Origin: Arthrobacter sp. ZGTC412
GTDB taxonomy: Bacteria; Actinomycetota; Actinomycetes; Actinomycetales; Micrococcaceae
Assembly (NCBI RefSeq): GCF_002929215.1
Contig: NZ_PJII01000014.1
Location: forward strand, 56,357 to 120,356
Direction: 5' to 3'
Length of the DNA stretch: 64,000 nt
Shown here: positions 50,834 to 59,608 of the stretch, one piece after another
Numbering within the stretch: the stretch's first letter is position 1
Layout: each line of letters begins with the position of its first letter
Notes under the pieces: generated by a model
What the model saw: only the letters and a program-made list of their open reading frames with translations
Database searches by the model: none
Told to the model about the DNA's origin: nothing
Made by a program: the position numbers and the translations under genes

Positions 50834-51720
50834 TACGGTGCCGTCCTTTGTTCTGCCTGTTCCAGGGCCGGCCGCGCCGGATTCCGGTCGTATTCATCGC
50901 CGCGGATGCCGGTGTTGCCCTTGGCCCGGAGGTCGGCGATGTGGTTGTTGTACTCCTGCTCGGTTACCACCCGGACTTTGAAGAGCATTTCGGAGTGGTA
51001 TTCACCGCAGAGTTCGGCGCACTTGCCGGTGTACTCACCGGTGCGGTTGGGAATGATGTCGATGAACCTGTTGAACTGGTTTTCCCCTGGGTACATGTCC
51101 CGTTTCTGCATGAATTCCACAACCCAGAAGGAATGCTGGACATCACGGGAGTTGAGCTGCAGTTCCACCTTTTTACCGACTGGCAGGTACAAGGTGGGCA
51201 GCCGGTCCGGCGTGCCCCAATTGCCGTCAAGGTGGGCCTGAACGCCCGGGTCCTCATGGACGTCCTCCTTGACGTAGTTGAAGTCCCAGGCCCACTGCTT
51301 GCCGCGGACATCGATCACCACGTCGGGGTCCTCGAACCGGTCGTCCATAGCCCGCTGGTCCCGGTCAGTGAAGACAAACAGCACGCCCACAATCATGAGC
51401 GGTACAGAGAGGTAGAAGACTTCCAGCGGAAGGTTGTAGCTCATCTGCCGCGGAAACCCGACCGTATCTTTTCTGCGGCGGTAGGCGATGACGCACCACA
51501 GAATAAGTCCCCACGTGATCACGCCGATCACGGTTGCAGCGATCCACGAGTTCACCCACAGGTCCGTGACCAGGGGGGTGTGGTCTGTGGTGTCGCGTTC
51601 ACCGGGCAACCAGCCGCGCTGGACCTCCGCGGAACAGGAAGTCAAAGCCATCAGAGCCGGGATCAGGAGTAAAGCGGCACCCCGCCGCCATCTAAGAGTG
51701 TTTCGTCCAGTGCTACTCAC
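50833..51720 (-). CDS. ctaC: Cytochrome c oxidase subunit II
   Basis: A 295-residue subunit. A lipoprotein-type signal ([13 protein letters not shown], Cys about 29) and two membrane helices precede a cupredoxin domain. The CuA site is [10 protein letters not shown] preceded by GKCA, i.e. Cys-x3-Cys-x3-His-x2-Met, with the upstream His in RDVQHSFWV. It accepts electrons from cytochrome c. GTG 51720 is preferred because CCGGAGGGAACCGCG lies just before it. The in-frame extension to 51843 has no signal-like start. It is first in the ctaCD pair. Confidence 0.94.
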   Translation of the reverse strand: MSSTGRNTLRWRRGAALLLIPALMALTSCSAEVQRGWLPGERDTTDHTPLVTDLWVNSWIAATVIGVITWGLILWCVIAYRRRKDTVGFPRQMSYNLPLEVFYLSVPLMIVGVLFVFTDRDQRAMDDRFEDPDVVIDVRGKQWAWDFNYVKEDVHEDPGVQAHLDGNWGTPDRLPTLYLPVGKKVELQLNSRDVQHSFWVVEFMQKRDMYPGENQFNRFIDIIPNRTGEYTGKCAELCGEYHSEMLFKVRVVTEQEYNNHIADLRAKGNTGIRGDEYDRNPARPALEQAEQRTAP

Positions 51721-51882
51721 CGCGGTTCCCTCCGGAAAGTCCCCAGAGGCCCAGCTGCATGAGCCTGATAACCCATGGCTCTGGCCAGTGGTTTTGTGCC
51801 ACATTAGCGCGGGAAGGAGCTCAATGGGAAGAGGACGAAGCATGCCGACGGCGCTTCGGGACTGTCGCCGTCGGGCGTCACC

Positions 51883-52107
51883 TCAGGGCGCCTCGCTGAT
51901 GATTTCCCTGGCCGCCATGGCCAGCAGGTCGCGCTGGAGGGCAGGCAGGGAGATCAGTCCCTCCACGTAGGCCCGGACCTCGTATTCGCCGGCAGCGCCG
52001 CTCATGCTGAAGTACTGCAGCCAGAGCTCCGGGACCGTGATGTCTGCTTCCAGTAAGGCGGAATTGAGCTCGCTTCGCTCCTCCGGCTCGTGCGCCTCGA
52101 ATCCCAC
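51883..52107 (-). CDS. Small acidic protein, unknown
   Basis: A 74-residue helical protein, EEEx-rich (HEPEERSELNSALLEADIT) with ELWLQYFSMSGAAGEYEVRA in the middle. GTG 52107 has AGGGGG five bases upstream. No family is recognised. It lies 162 bases upstream of ctaC on the same strand with no visible terminator, so read-through is possible. Confidence 0.6.
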   Translation of the reverse strand: MGFEAHEPEERSELNSALLEADITVPELWLQYFSMSGAAGEYEVRAYVEGLISLPALQRDLLAMAAREIISEAP

Positions 52108-52151
52108 GGCTGCCCCCTATATAGCGTCGTATGGCGCGCTGCCCGGCAACG

Positions 52152-52409
52152 TCAGGCGACGTCGGGGTAGCTGTAGAGGATGTAGTCCGCCGCGGCGGGG
52201 CCGGTCATGTGCAGCTGGGAGTGCTTGATGTCCACGCCACAGCGCTTCATGCCGGCGCGGAAGGCCTGGTCGGATTTTGCACGGAAGCCGTGCAGCGCTG
52301 CCCAACTGACGTAGAGGCCGTAAAGGCAGTCCGGCCCCAAAGGATGTTCGGCCGCAGCGTCATGGACGGTGGCTTGGTCAAGGAACTGTTGGAAGTGTGA
52401 GGACGGCAT
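52152..52409 (-). CDS. 85-residue protein, possibly primase C-terminal-like
   Basis: A small protein: FQQFLDQATVHDAAAEHPLG then LYGLYVSWAALHGFRAKSDQ, ending in GPAAADYILYSYPDVA. The pattern of a helical DNA-associated C-terminal domain (as in phage primase/helicase tails) is weakly reminiscent, not certain. ATG 52409 is preferred because the frame beyond it (to 52634) is Cys/Arg/Pro-rich and crosses a regulatory palindrome. It has no strong ribosome site. The next minus-strand gene follows after 44 bases. Confidence 0.55.
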   Translation of the reverse strand: MPSSHFQQFLDQATVHDAAAEHPLGPDCLYGLYVSWAALHGFRAKSDQAFRAGMKRCGVDIKHSQLHMTGPAAADYILYSYPDVA

Positions 52410-52632
52410 TATGGCCCAATCCGTTTCTGCAAAATGTGCCACCGGCTTGCTCCAGCAGCTACTTTCCCCGGCCAGTGCAGAAGGGCCAGGGAGGACGGGA
52501 GTAACGCCCGTCACACTCCTGAATCTACCCGCGGCGGGCAAGGAAGTACAGCCACCCGCCGTCGGCCTGCAGGCACGCCGCGGGTAGCGCCAGCACCCGA
52601 CCGTAACAAAAGACAGGTCTTCCCAACATTTC

Positions 52633-52649
52633 ATAAGCGTGCTTATTAT
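52633..52649. promoter_or_regulatory. ATAAGCGTGCTTATTAT palindrome
   Basis: ATAAGC-GT-GCTTAT is a perfect six-base inverted repeat followed by TAT. It is the most regular of the four related elements (others at 12703, 25369, 47916) and lies 83 bases before the metallophosphatase start. It is in the 322-bp gap between divergent genes 52409 and 52732, where nothing else was seen. Confidence 0.55.
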
Positions 52650-52731
52650 GTTCTACCCCCGACGGCATGCAGAGCCCGTCAGCACACCTTCCCGAATGGG
52701 CTCCGCCGCGGGAAAAAGCTGAAAGGCTCCC

Positions 52732-53649
52732 ATGCACCTGCTCCGGTCCGAGTACTCAACCCCCAACCATGTGCTTGTCCACGTGAGCGACCCTCATTTT
52801 GTGGAAGAGGGGCTGTTGTACGGCGAGCTGGATCCCCAAACGGGGCTGGTGGAAGTCCTCAATGCCGTTGAGGCCAGCGGGCTGAAGCCGGAAGCCATCA
52901 TCTTTTCCGGCGATCTCACGGACAAGGGCAGCCTGGAAGCCTACCGGCGGTTGCGGACCACGTGCCAGGCTTACGCCGAGCGGATGGGCGCGCAACTCAT
53001 CTGGGCCATGGGCAACCACGACGAACGTTCAAATTTCCAAAAGATGCTCCTGGATGAGGCGCCGCAGACGTTTCCGGTTGACCGCAGCTATCACTTGGGA
53101 AATCTGCGGGTGCTGGTCCTGGATTCCTCAACGCCCGGCCACCACCACGGAGAAATCAACGATGAGCAGCTGCGCTGGCTGGCCGGGGAATTGGAAACAA
53201 GGGCCGACGACGGCACCCTCCTGGTGATCCACCACCCGCCTGTCCCGCCGGTCCAGGAACTCGCCGTGCTTTCGGAGCTGCGGAACCAGGACGGCCTGGC
53301 GCGTGTGCTCAAAGGCAGTGACGTCCTCGGGATCCTCTCCGGCCACACGCACCACAGCGTCTTTTCAACCTTTGCCGGCATTCCCGTATCGGTGGCCGCC
53401 TCCACCAGCTACAACCAGGACCTGGCCATGCCCGCCGGCGCCATGCAGGGCCTGGACGGCGCCCGTTCCTTCAGCCTGATCCGCATCCACAACCGGACCT
53501 TTGTTTCCGCAGTGGTCCCGGTGGGCGAGTACCCCCGGATGAGTTCCCACGTCACCGCCGAGGAAGCCCGGCAGCGGATCCAGGCCGCATCCATCGCCAT
53601 TCCCTCCGCCACCGAGAACGCAGGAGGCACCCCCACCGGCCGCCACTAG
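52732..53649 (+). CDS. Metallophosphoesterase, cyclic-AMP phosphodiesterase-like
   Basis: A 305-residue calcineurin-like enzyme. Dimetal motifs are VHVSDPHFVEEGLL (D-x-H), IIFSGDLTDKG (GD), WAMGNHDERS (GNH[DE]), VIHHPPVP and LSGHTHHSVFST. This is the CpdA/IcfA arrangement, hydrolysing cyclic nucleotides or phosphodiesters. An upstream palindrome suggests stress control. It ends 28 bases before the cytidylyltransferase/reductase gene on the same strand, so it may be the first gene of the glycan operon, for example trimming a phosphodiester. Confidence 0.9.
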   Translation: MHLLRSEYSTPNHVLVHVSDPHFVEEGLLYGELDPQTGLVEVLNAVEASGLKPEAIIFSGDLTDKGSLEAYRRLRTTCQAYAERMGAQLIWAMGNHDERSNFQKMLLDEAPQTFPVDRSYHLGNLRVLVLDSSTPGHHHGEINDEQLRWLAGELETRADDGTLLVIHHPPVPPVQELAVLSELRNQDGLARVLKGSDVLGILSGHTHHSVFSTFAGIPVSVAASTSYNQDLAMPAGAMQGLDGARSFSLIRIHNRTFVSAVVPVGEYPRMSSHVTAEEARQRIQAASIAIPSATENAGGTPTGRH

Positions 53650-53677
53650 GCCGTCAAGTAGACAGAAAGGACCAGCC

Positions 53678-55156
53678 ATGGACCAGAACCCACCTTCTCC
53701 AACCGGCGCGAGCCGCCGCAACGTCGCGGTCATCCTGGCCGGAGGAGTCGGCGCCCGGATGGGCCTGGACATACCTAAGCAATTTGTCCCGATCGCCGGC
53801 CGCACCAGCCTTGAGCACACTGTGGAGCTGTTCCAGCACTGTGATCTGGTGGACGAGGTCATCGTTATGATGGCCCCGGGCTACATTCCGCGTGCCGAGG
53901 AACTGCTCCTGGGAAAACCCGGCAGACAACCCGGCACGCCGGGTGGGAAAGCAGCCAATAAGTTCAGCAAACTCACGGCGATCCTTTCCGGCGGCACAGA
54001 CCGCAGCCAAACCTCATGCCTTGCCCTGGACGCCATCGCGGACAAAAACGCCAACGTCATCTTCCATGACGCCGTCCGGCCGCTGCTCGACGGCGACATC
54101 ATCCTCGCCTGCATCCGCGCACTCGACGTCTATGCCGCCGTCGATACCGCCATCCCCTCAGCGGACACCATCATCGAAGTGGATGATGAGAACTTCGTCC
54201 GCGCAGTGCCGCCGCGGGCCAAGCTGAGAAGGGGCCAGACGCCGCAGGCGTTCCGGCTGCCGGTCATTTCCGAGGCGTACGAGCGGGCCAAACAGGACCC
54301 GGACTTCTTCGCCACGGATGACTGCTCGGTTGTCCTTAAGTACTGTCCCGATGTCCCCATCTTCGTGGTGGACGGGGACGAGGCGAACATCAAGATCACC
54401 CAGCCCATCGACATCCATCTTGCGGACAAACTGTTCCAGCTCAAGCACAAAACCGTGCTGCCGAACGGGAACGCGGACGCGCTCCGCGGCTCCATTGTTG
54501 TGGTCTTCGGTGCAAGTTCGGGAATCGGCCTGGAGCTCGTCCAGCAACTCGAAGCCGAAGGAGTCCTGGTGGCGGGCCAGAGCCGCACCGGCAACGGCAC
54601 CTTTGTGGAGGACCGCGGCTGCGTAGCCCAGGCGCTCGCCTCGGCGGCAGCCGCCCACGGCCGCGTGGACCACGTTATCCTCTCCGCAGGCGTACTCAGC
54701 GTTGGCCCGCTGGCCCAGCTGACCGACGAGCAACTGCACCACGATCTCGACGTGAACCTCACGGCGGCTTTCATCGTTGCCCAGGAGTCGCAGAAGTACC
54801 TGGCTGAGAGCAAGGGATCGCTGACGCTTTTCGCCTCAAGTTCCTACACCCGTGGCCGGGCCAACTACACGGTCTACTCCGCCACCAAGGCCGCCATCGT
54901 GAACCTCACCCAGGCGCTCGCGGACGAGTGGAGCTCGGACGGGATCCGGGTCAACTGCATCAGCCCCAGCCGGACCGCCACTCCCATGCGGACCAGGGCG
55001 TTTGGGGCGGAGGAGGAAGGATCCCTGTTGCCCGCCGCGGCAGTTGCCGGGGCGAGCATCCAGGTCCTGGCTTCGGCCATGACGGGGCAGGTGGTGGATG
55101 TCCGGCTTCCCTACACGGACCCGTCCAAGGACTCCGAACTGGTGGCCCAGCCATGA
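53678..55156 (+). CDS. Bifunctional CDP-polyol synthase: cytidylyltransferase + SDR reductase
   Basis: A 492-residue two-domain enzyme. The N-terminal IspD/TarI-like domain (about 8-245) shows VILAGGVGARMGLDIPKQF, GGTDRSQTSCLALDAI, FHDAVRPLL and TQPIDIHLADKLF. The C-terminal short-chain dehydrogenase (about 270-490) shows VVFGASSGIGLELVQQL, ILSAGVLSVG and YSATKAAIVNLTQALADEW, with Ser/Tyr/Lys catalytic residues. The same fusion order occurs in Bcs1-type proteins of Haemophilus that make CDP-ribitol from ribulose 5-phosphate, and that function is predicted here. An activated polyol other than ribitol cannot be excluded. The stop overlaps the LicD gene start by four bases. Confidence 0.88.
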   Translation: MDQNPPSPTGASRRNVAVILAGGVGARMGLDIPKQFVPIAGRTSLEHTVELFQHCDLVDEVIVMMAPGYIPRAEELLLGKPGRQPGTPGGKAANKFSKLTAILSGGTDRSQTSCLALDAIADKNANVIFHDAVRPLLDGDIILACIRALDVYAAVDTAIPSADTIIEVDDENFVRAVPPRAKLRRGQTPQAFRLPVISEAYERAKQDPDFFATDDCSVVLKYCPDVPIFVVDGDEANIKITQPIDIHLADKLFQLKHKTVLPNGNADALRGSIVVVFGASSGIGLELVQQLEAEGVLVAGQSRTGNGTFVEDRGCVAQALASAAAAHGRVDHVILSAGVLSVGPLAQLTDEQLHHDLDVNLTAAFIVAQESQKYLAESKGSLTLFASSSYTRGRANYTVYSATKAAIVNLTQALADEWSSDGIRVNCISPSRTATPMRTRAFGAEEEGSLLPAAAVAGASIQVLASAMTGQVVDVRLPYTDPSKDSELVAQP

Positions 55157-56781
55157 GCCACGACCTTGAGATACGCAGCGTCCATAGCCACAGCCATAGC
55201 CTCCAGGCGGACAGGTTGTCGCTTATCCTCGCGGGGCCGCCGATTCCCGGAAATGCCACCTTGTCCATCCTGCTGGGGGACAGGCCCATTTGGAATATCC
55301 GTGCCGGCGAGGCTGCACGGCGTGGCTCCGGCTGCTGCACCATCGACTGGCCGCCCGCCCTCGCCGGCCGCCTGTCCGGCTGGGCTCGGCTCAGCGTGCT
55401 GCAGGACGGAACGCCGTTATGCCCGACGGCGACAGTCACCTTTGATGATTCACCGCACCAGTTCTCACTCGAGGAGCCCGGAACCGGGATGGCGCAGATC
55501 ATCAATAAGTGGGGGCGGATCGCGCGGAACTTTGAAGGCCAGCGTGCCCACCTGATCGACGAGGCGCTGGATGAGGCCTGCAAGCTGGTGGAGTGGGCAC
55601 GGGGCCGCGGCCAGGAACTCTTCGTCACCGGAGGCACCCTCCTGGGTCCCGTCCGGGACGGCCGGGTAATGCCGGGCGACGACGACGTGGACCTGGCCTA
55701 CCTTAGCCCGCACGAAAACCCATCGGACATTGCGCTGGAGGGCTTCGAGCTGGAACGGGCCCTGCACGCGCAAGGTTACGAAACCGTCCGGCATTCCGCA
55801 GGGCACCTGCAGCTGCTGTTTCCCGGAGCGGACGGCACGGACCGGTTCTACCTCGACATTTTCACCTACTTCAACGTGGGGGGCTGGTTCCACGGCACGT
55901 TCCATGCCCGCGAGCACACGGAAAACGTGGGCATCTTCCCGCTGCGCACCCTCACCATCAACGGGCGGGACCTGCCGGCCCCGGCGGAACCGGAGCAGAT
56001 GCTCGCGGCGATCTACGGACCCAGCTGGCAAACCCCTGATCCTGCGTTCCGGTTCACCACGCCGCCGCCCGCCCGCCGTCGTTATGACAACTGGCTGGGC
56101 AGCCTGGACGGCGACAGGGAGAACTGGGAGGACCACCACCGGGCGCTGCTCCGTACTAAAGACAGGCCCGGAATTGAAGACGGGCCCGGCGAAGAAGGCG
56201 TGGCCGCCGGGCGGGCGCCCTCGGCCTGGGCGACGGAGCTGGCCCGAGAGCTTCCCCCGGGGTCCCGGATCCTGGAGCTCGGCTTCGGGCTCGGCGCGGA
56301 TGCGAAGCACTTCGCGGAGCAGGGCCACCACGTGGTGGCTGTTGACTACAGCCGCCCTGCAATCGAAAACCTGCGCCTGCATCAGGCCGGCACCGGCACC
56401 CTGGAGGCCCGACGGGTGAACCTCAACTCGCTCCGGGAGACCGCACCGCTGGCCGGCCTCGCGAACCACGGCAATGGTCCGCTGCACGTGTACGCCAGGC
56501 TGCTGCTGAACTCGCTCAACGGGCAGGGCCGGGAGAACACCCTGACGCTGATCGGGCACCTGCTGCGGAGCCAGCAGACGGCGGCCGAGGCTTTCCTGGA
56601 ATTTCAGTCGGCGGAGTGCGAGCCGCCGTTCCCGGACTGCCGCTTCCACGTCCCCGTCGATGTTGCCGCCCTGAAGAGCAGCCTCGCAGAGCTGGGGCTT
56701 GAAGCAGAAGAAGTTACACCACAACCCGGGCGCCAAGGCGCCAAACCCGTTCGCCGACTGAAAGTGAGGGCCCTGCCATGA
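55153..56781 (+). CDS. LicD-family phosphotransferase fused to a SAM methyltransferase
   Basis: A 542-residue chimera. Residues about 1-95 form an unrecognised N-terminal domain. A LicD-type domain (about 125-310) has LFVTGGTLLGPVRDGRVMPG with DDDVDLAYL, the acidic metal residues of the family. The C-terminal third (from about 350) is a class I methyltransferase: RILELGFGLGADAKHFAEQG, HHVVAVDYSRPAIENLRL. LicD proteins move phosphocholine, ribitol phosphate or similar from CDP-carriers. With the CDP-polyol synthase gene directly upstream, ribitol-phosphate transfer to a surface glycan is inferred. The methyltransferase might cap the product. ATG 55153 overlaps the upstream stop. Confidence 0.85.
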   Translation: MSHDLEIRSVHSHSHSLQADRLSLILAGPPIPGNATLSILLGDRPIWNIRAGEAARRGSGCCTIDWPPALAGRLSGWARLSVLQDGTPLCPTATVTFDDSPHQFSLEEPGTGMAQIINKWGRIARNFEGQRAHLIDEALDEACKLVEWARGRGQELFVTGGTLLGPVRDGRVMPGDDDVDLAYLSPHENPSDIALEGFELERALHAQGYETVRHSAGHLQLLFPGADGTDRFYLDIFTYFNVGGWFHGTFHAREHTENVGIFPLRTLTINGRDLPAPAEPEQMLAAIYGPSWQTPDPAFRFTTPPPARRRYDNWLGSLDGDRENWEDHHRALLRTKDRPGIEDGPGEEGVAAGRAPSAWATELARELPPGSRILELGFGLGADAKHFAEQGHHVVAVDYSRPAIENLRLHQAGTGTLEARRVNLNSLRETAPLAGLANHGNGPLHVYARLLLNSLNGQGRENTLTLIGHLLRSQQTAAEAFLEFQSAECEPPFPDCRFHVPVDVAALKSSLAELGLEAEEVTPQPGRQGAKPVRRLKVRALP

Positions 56782-57029
56782 ACGATTTCCTGGGCGATGC
56801 TTTGACCGAGCACGAGCCCCTGAGCGACCCGCTGGAGGAGATGAACCTGCGGTTGGCTGTGGCCGCGGCGGACATCGCAGAGCTGCGTGCCGAGATCCTC
56901 CGGCTGGACCGGGACCTGGATGAATCCCGGCGGTTAAACCTGAGGGCGGCGGAGCTGCTGGACCTCGTCTACGTGCAGCTGGCCGGCAACACGGGCCGTA
57001 CCCTGCAGGGGGAAGGGGCGGGGATATGA
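56778..57029 (+). CDS. DUF6752-like coiled-coil protein
   Basis: An 83-residue protein with a long amphipathic helix (LEEMNLRLAVAAADIAELRA then LRLDRDLDESRRLNLRAAEL), predicted to form a coiled coil. It resembles the short DUF6752 family found in actinobacterial glycan loci. It may be a scaffold or regulator. It overlaps both neighbours by four bases, so it is firmly part of the operon. Confidence 0.8.
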   Translation: MNDFLGDALTEHEPLSDPLEEMNLRLAVAAADIAELRAEILRLDRDLDESRRLNLRAAELLDLVYVQLAGNTGRTLQGEGAGI

Positions 57030-58345
57030 GCGGACTCGACATCATCGGTGCCTTTGAGAGTACGTACCTTCCCCGGCACGACACAGACATATTCGAGTCA
57101 ACCGCCCACGACGTCCAATGGAAGCAGGACCTCGGACTGCTGACCAGCTGCGGAGTGAACAGGTTGAGGTATCCGGTCCGCTGGCACCGGGTGGAGGCCG
57201 AGGAAGGCGTCTTTGACTGGCAGGACACGGACAGGGTGCTGCACTATCTCCGGGACAACGGCTTCCGGCCCATCGTGGACCTGGTGCACCACACCAGCTA
57301 TCCCCGGTGGATGGAGGCCGGTTTCGCGGACCCCCGTTTCCGCACCGCCTACCTGCGGTACACCGAAGAGTTTGCCCGGCGCTACCCCTGGGTGGAGGAG
57401 TACACACTCTTCAACGAGCCCTTCTCCACCCTGTTTCTCACCGGACACGAGGCAATCTGGCCGCCCTACCAGAAGGGCCTCGACAACTTCGTGGCCCAGA
57501 TCCTCAATGTGCTGCCGGCCGTGGCCGAGGCCAGCCGCGCCTACAAGGAACTGCTTTCGGACGCCAAACACGTGTGGGTGGACACCTGCGAGCACCACAC
57601 CGGGGCCGGTGCCGGCGGAAGCGCGTACGCCACCATGGCCAACGAACGCCGGTTCCTGGTGCTGGACAGCTTCCTGGGCAAAGGCTACGACCCCCACGGC
57701 CCCCTGGCGGAACTGCTCCGCGACGCCGGGGGAGAGAAGCTGCAGGACCTGGAACCGGGACGGATCGACGTGCTGGGCATGGACTACTACGCCCACTGCC
57801 AGTGGCACTTCGATGACAGTGGCGGTTCGCCCAATACGCCGTACCCGCTGCCGCTTGCGCAGCAGATCTACCTGTACTGGGACCGCTACCGGCTGCCGTG
57901 CCTCCTCACCGAAACCAACGTCCGCGGCTCCACCTCGGACCGGGCCACCTGGTTCAAGTACGTCCTGGAGCAGTGCGAACGGGCACGGCACATGGGCGTT
58001 CCCCTCGAAGGCCTGTGCTGGTTCCCGGTGATCGACTCCACGGACTGGAACACGCTCCTGTACCGCAGCGACGGCCATATCGACCCCGTGGGCGTGTATT
58101 GGCTGGACGACGAGCTGGCCCGCCAGCCCTCCGTGATGTCAGAGTCCTACGCGAAAGCCGCCGCCGGCACGCCGTCGAACGAGCTGCCTGCCTTCACGCT
58201 GGGCGAACCCGTGGCCACCTGGCTGCGCGGTTACGAGCCACAAATGTCCCACTGGAACTGGACCCCGGCCCCTGACGCGGATCAGGGAAACAGCCTGCCC
58301 AACACCAGGACCCGGATGGAATTGAGGATAGTCAATGCAGAGTGA
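57026..58345 (+). CDS. Clan-A glycoside hydrolase (GH1-like)
   Basis: A 439-residue TIM-barrel-like protein without signal peptide. GH-A motifs: WHRVEAEEGVFDWQDTDRVL, the acid/base Glu in EEYTLFNEPFSTLF, and the nucleophile Glu in CLLTETNVRGSTS. The sequence is shorter and more divergent than ordinary beta-glucosidases. Located in a synthesis operon and lacking export signals, it may act on a cytoplasmic glycan precursor. It could instead be an inactive or transglycosylating enzyme. It overlaps DUF6752 by four bases and the next gene by eleven. Confidence 0.82.
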   Translation: MSGLDIIGAFESTYLPRHDTDIFESTAHDVQWKQDLGLLTSCGVNRLRYPVRWHRVEAEEGVFDWQDTDRVLHYLRDNGFRPIVDLVHHTSYPRWMEAGFADPRFRTAYLRYTEEFARRYPWVEEYTLFNEPFSTLFLTGHEAIWPPYQKGLDNFVAQILNVLPAVAEASRAYKELLSDAKHVWVDTCEHHTGAGAGGSAYATMANERRFLVLDSFLGKGYDPHGPLAELLRDAGGEKLQDLEPGRIDVLGMDYYAHCQWHFDDSGGSPNTPYPLPLAQQIYLYWDRYRLPCLLTETNVRGSTSDRATWFKYVLEQCERARHMGVPLEGLCWFPVIDSTDWNTLLYRSDGHIDPVGVYWLDDELARQPSVMSESYAKAAAGTPSNELPAFTLGEPVATWLRGYEPQMSHWNWTPAPDADQGNSLPNTRTRMELRIVNAE

Positions 58346-59468
58346 ACTGATCGTTTTGTCGCATCTCCGTTGGGACTGGGTCTGGCAGCGTCCCCAGCAC
58401 CTCGTTTCCCGCCTGGGTTCCCGCTGTTCCACCTGGTACGTGGAGGAGCCGCTCACGCCGTCGCCCGAATTTACGGGGCGGAACCGGATGAACCACACGC
58501 AGGTGGACGGGCTGAACCGGGCCTGGCTGGAGATCCCGGAGCAGGGCCACCACGTGGGCTTTTTCGACCAAGTAATGCCGGACTACATCGAGCAACTGCC
58601 CGAACTGATAGGCCCGCCCGCAGGGGAGAGGGTGGTGTGGCTCTACACCCCGCTGGCACTGGAACTGGCCCTCGCCCTCCAACCCACCACACTCGTGTAT
58701 GACGTGATGGACGATCTCGCCGCCTTCAAGGACGCCCCGCCCGAACTGGTGGTGAGGCAGCGGCAGGCGCTCCGCCGGTCCGACGTCGTATTTGCCGGCG
58801 GCCGCTCGCTCCACCGGTCCATGGTGCGGCAGGGCCGCGCGGACACGCTGCTCTTTCCCAGCGGTGTGGAGCCGGAGCATTACCGGACCCCGACGGCGGA
58901 GTCCAGGGTTCCAGGGCAGCGTCCCGCCGCCGGATACGTGGGTGTGCTGGACGAACGGCTGGACCTGGGGCTGATCGCCGGCCTGGCCCAAGCACTGCCG
59001 GAGTGGGACATCAAAATGTACGGGCCGGTGGCAAAGATCGATCCGGCCAGCCTGCCCCAGGCGCCCAACATCAGCTACGAAGGGTACACCTGCTACGCGG
59101 ACCTTCCAGCGGCGATGGCCGGCCTGGATGTGGCCCTGATGCCGTTCGCCCTGAACGAGGCAACCCGCTCCATCAGCCCCACCAAAACCCTCGAGTACCT
59201 TGCGGCCGGCCTGCCGGTGGTTTCCACGCGGGTGCCGGATGTCGTCGCGGATTTCCCCGGAATCGTGCACCTGCGTGACGACGCCGCCGGCTTCGCCTCG
59301 GTATGCCGGACGCTCGGCCAGCGGGATCCGTCGCGCGGGCCCAAGCCGAAGACCCGCGAGCTCCTGAAGAAGTACCACTGGGATGCGATCGCGGCCCAGA
59401 TGGCGGAGTCCGTCTTTGTGGGCGGGGTCCAGGAGCCGGAGACGGCAAGCGCCGGAGCCATGGCCTGA
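58335..59468 (+). CDS. Glycosyltransferase (GT-B fold, TuaH-like)
   Basis: A 377-residue glycosyltransferase. HLRWDWVWQRPQHLVSRLGS at the N-terminus is the signature of a TuaH-like group, with LVYDVMDDLAAFK, GYVGVLDERLDLGLIAGL and the nucleotide-sugar end ALNEATRSISPTKTLEYLAAGLPVVSTRVPD (split: SISPTKTLEYLAAGLPVVST). It is predicted to add a sugar to the polymer made by the operon. It overlaps the glycosidase gene by eleven bases. The operon probably ends here. Confidence 0.88.
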   Translation: MQSELIVLSHLRWDWVWQRPQHLVSRLGSRCSTWYVEEPLTPSPEFTGRNRMNHTQVDGLNRAWLEIPEQGHHVGFFDQVMPDYIEQLPELIGPPAGERVVWLYTPLALELALALQPTTLVYDVMDDLAAFKDAPPELVVRQRQALRRSDVVFAGGRSLHRSMVRQGRADTLLFPSGVEPEHYRTPTAESRVPGQRPAAGYVGVLDERLDLGLIAGLAQALPEWDIKMYGPVAKIDPASLPQAPNISYEGYTCYADLPAAMAGLDVALMPFALNEATRSISPTKTLEYLAAGLPVVSTRVPDVVADFPGIVHLRDDAAGFASVCRTLGQRDPSRGPKPKTRELLKKYHWDAIAAQMAESVFVGGVQEPETASAGAMA

Positions 59469-59521
59469 CCGTCTGTTCACCAATCCACACGTTGCACTGC
59501 GAGAGAAGGAGCTGAACAACG

Positions 59522-59605
59522 ATGAACGGAGTACCCCAGCACAGCGACCTGCCGCTCAACCCGCCGTCGCAGGGCGATCCCACCAACCCGGCCCAGCCGC
59601 GGTGA
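59522..59605 (+). CDS. 27-residue leader-like small ORF before the dipeptidase
   Basis: ATG 59522 follows a strong AGAAGGAGCTGAACAACG site and encodes a 27-residue Pro/Gln/Asn-rich peptide ending at TGA 59605, four bases before the dipeptidase ATG. Its good ribosome site, and the lack of a clear one for the dipeptidase, suggest translational coupling. Function beyond that is unknown. Confidence 0.55.
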   Translation: MNGVPQHSDLPLNPPSQGDPTNPAQPR

Positions 59606-59608
59606 GCC

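Noticed and set aside
49079-51720. Cytochrome oxidase operon missing subunit III
   Set aside because: In actinobacteria ctaE normally lies with the bc1 genes elsewhere, so ctaC-ctaD alone is ordinary.
52410-52634. N-terminal extension of the 52152-52409 protein
   Set aside because: The extra 75 residues are Cys/Arg/Pro-rich without family resemblance and cross the regulatory palindrome at 52633.
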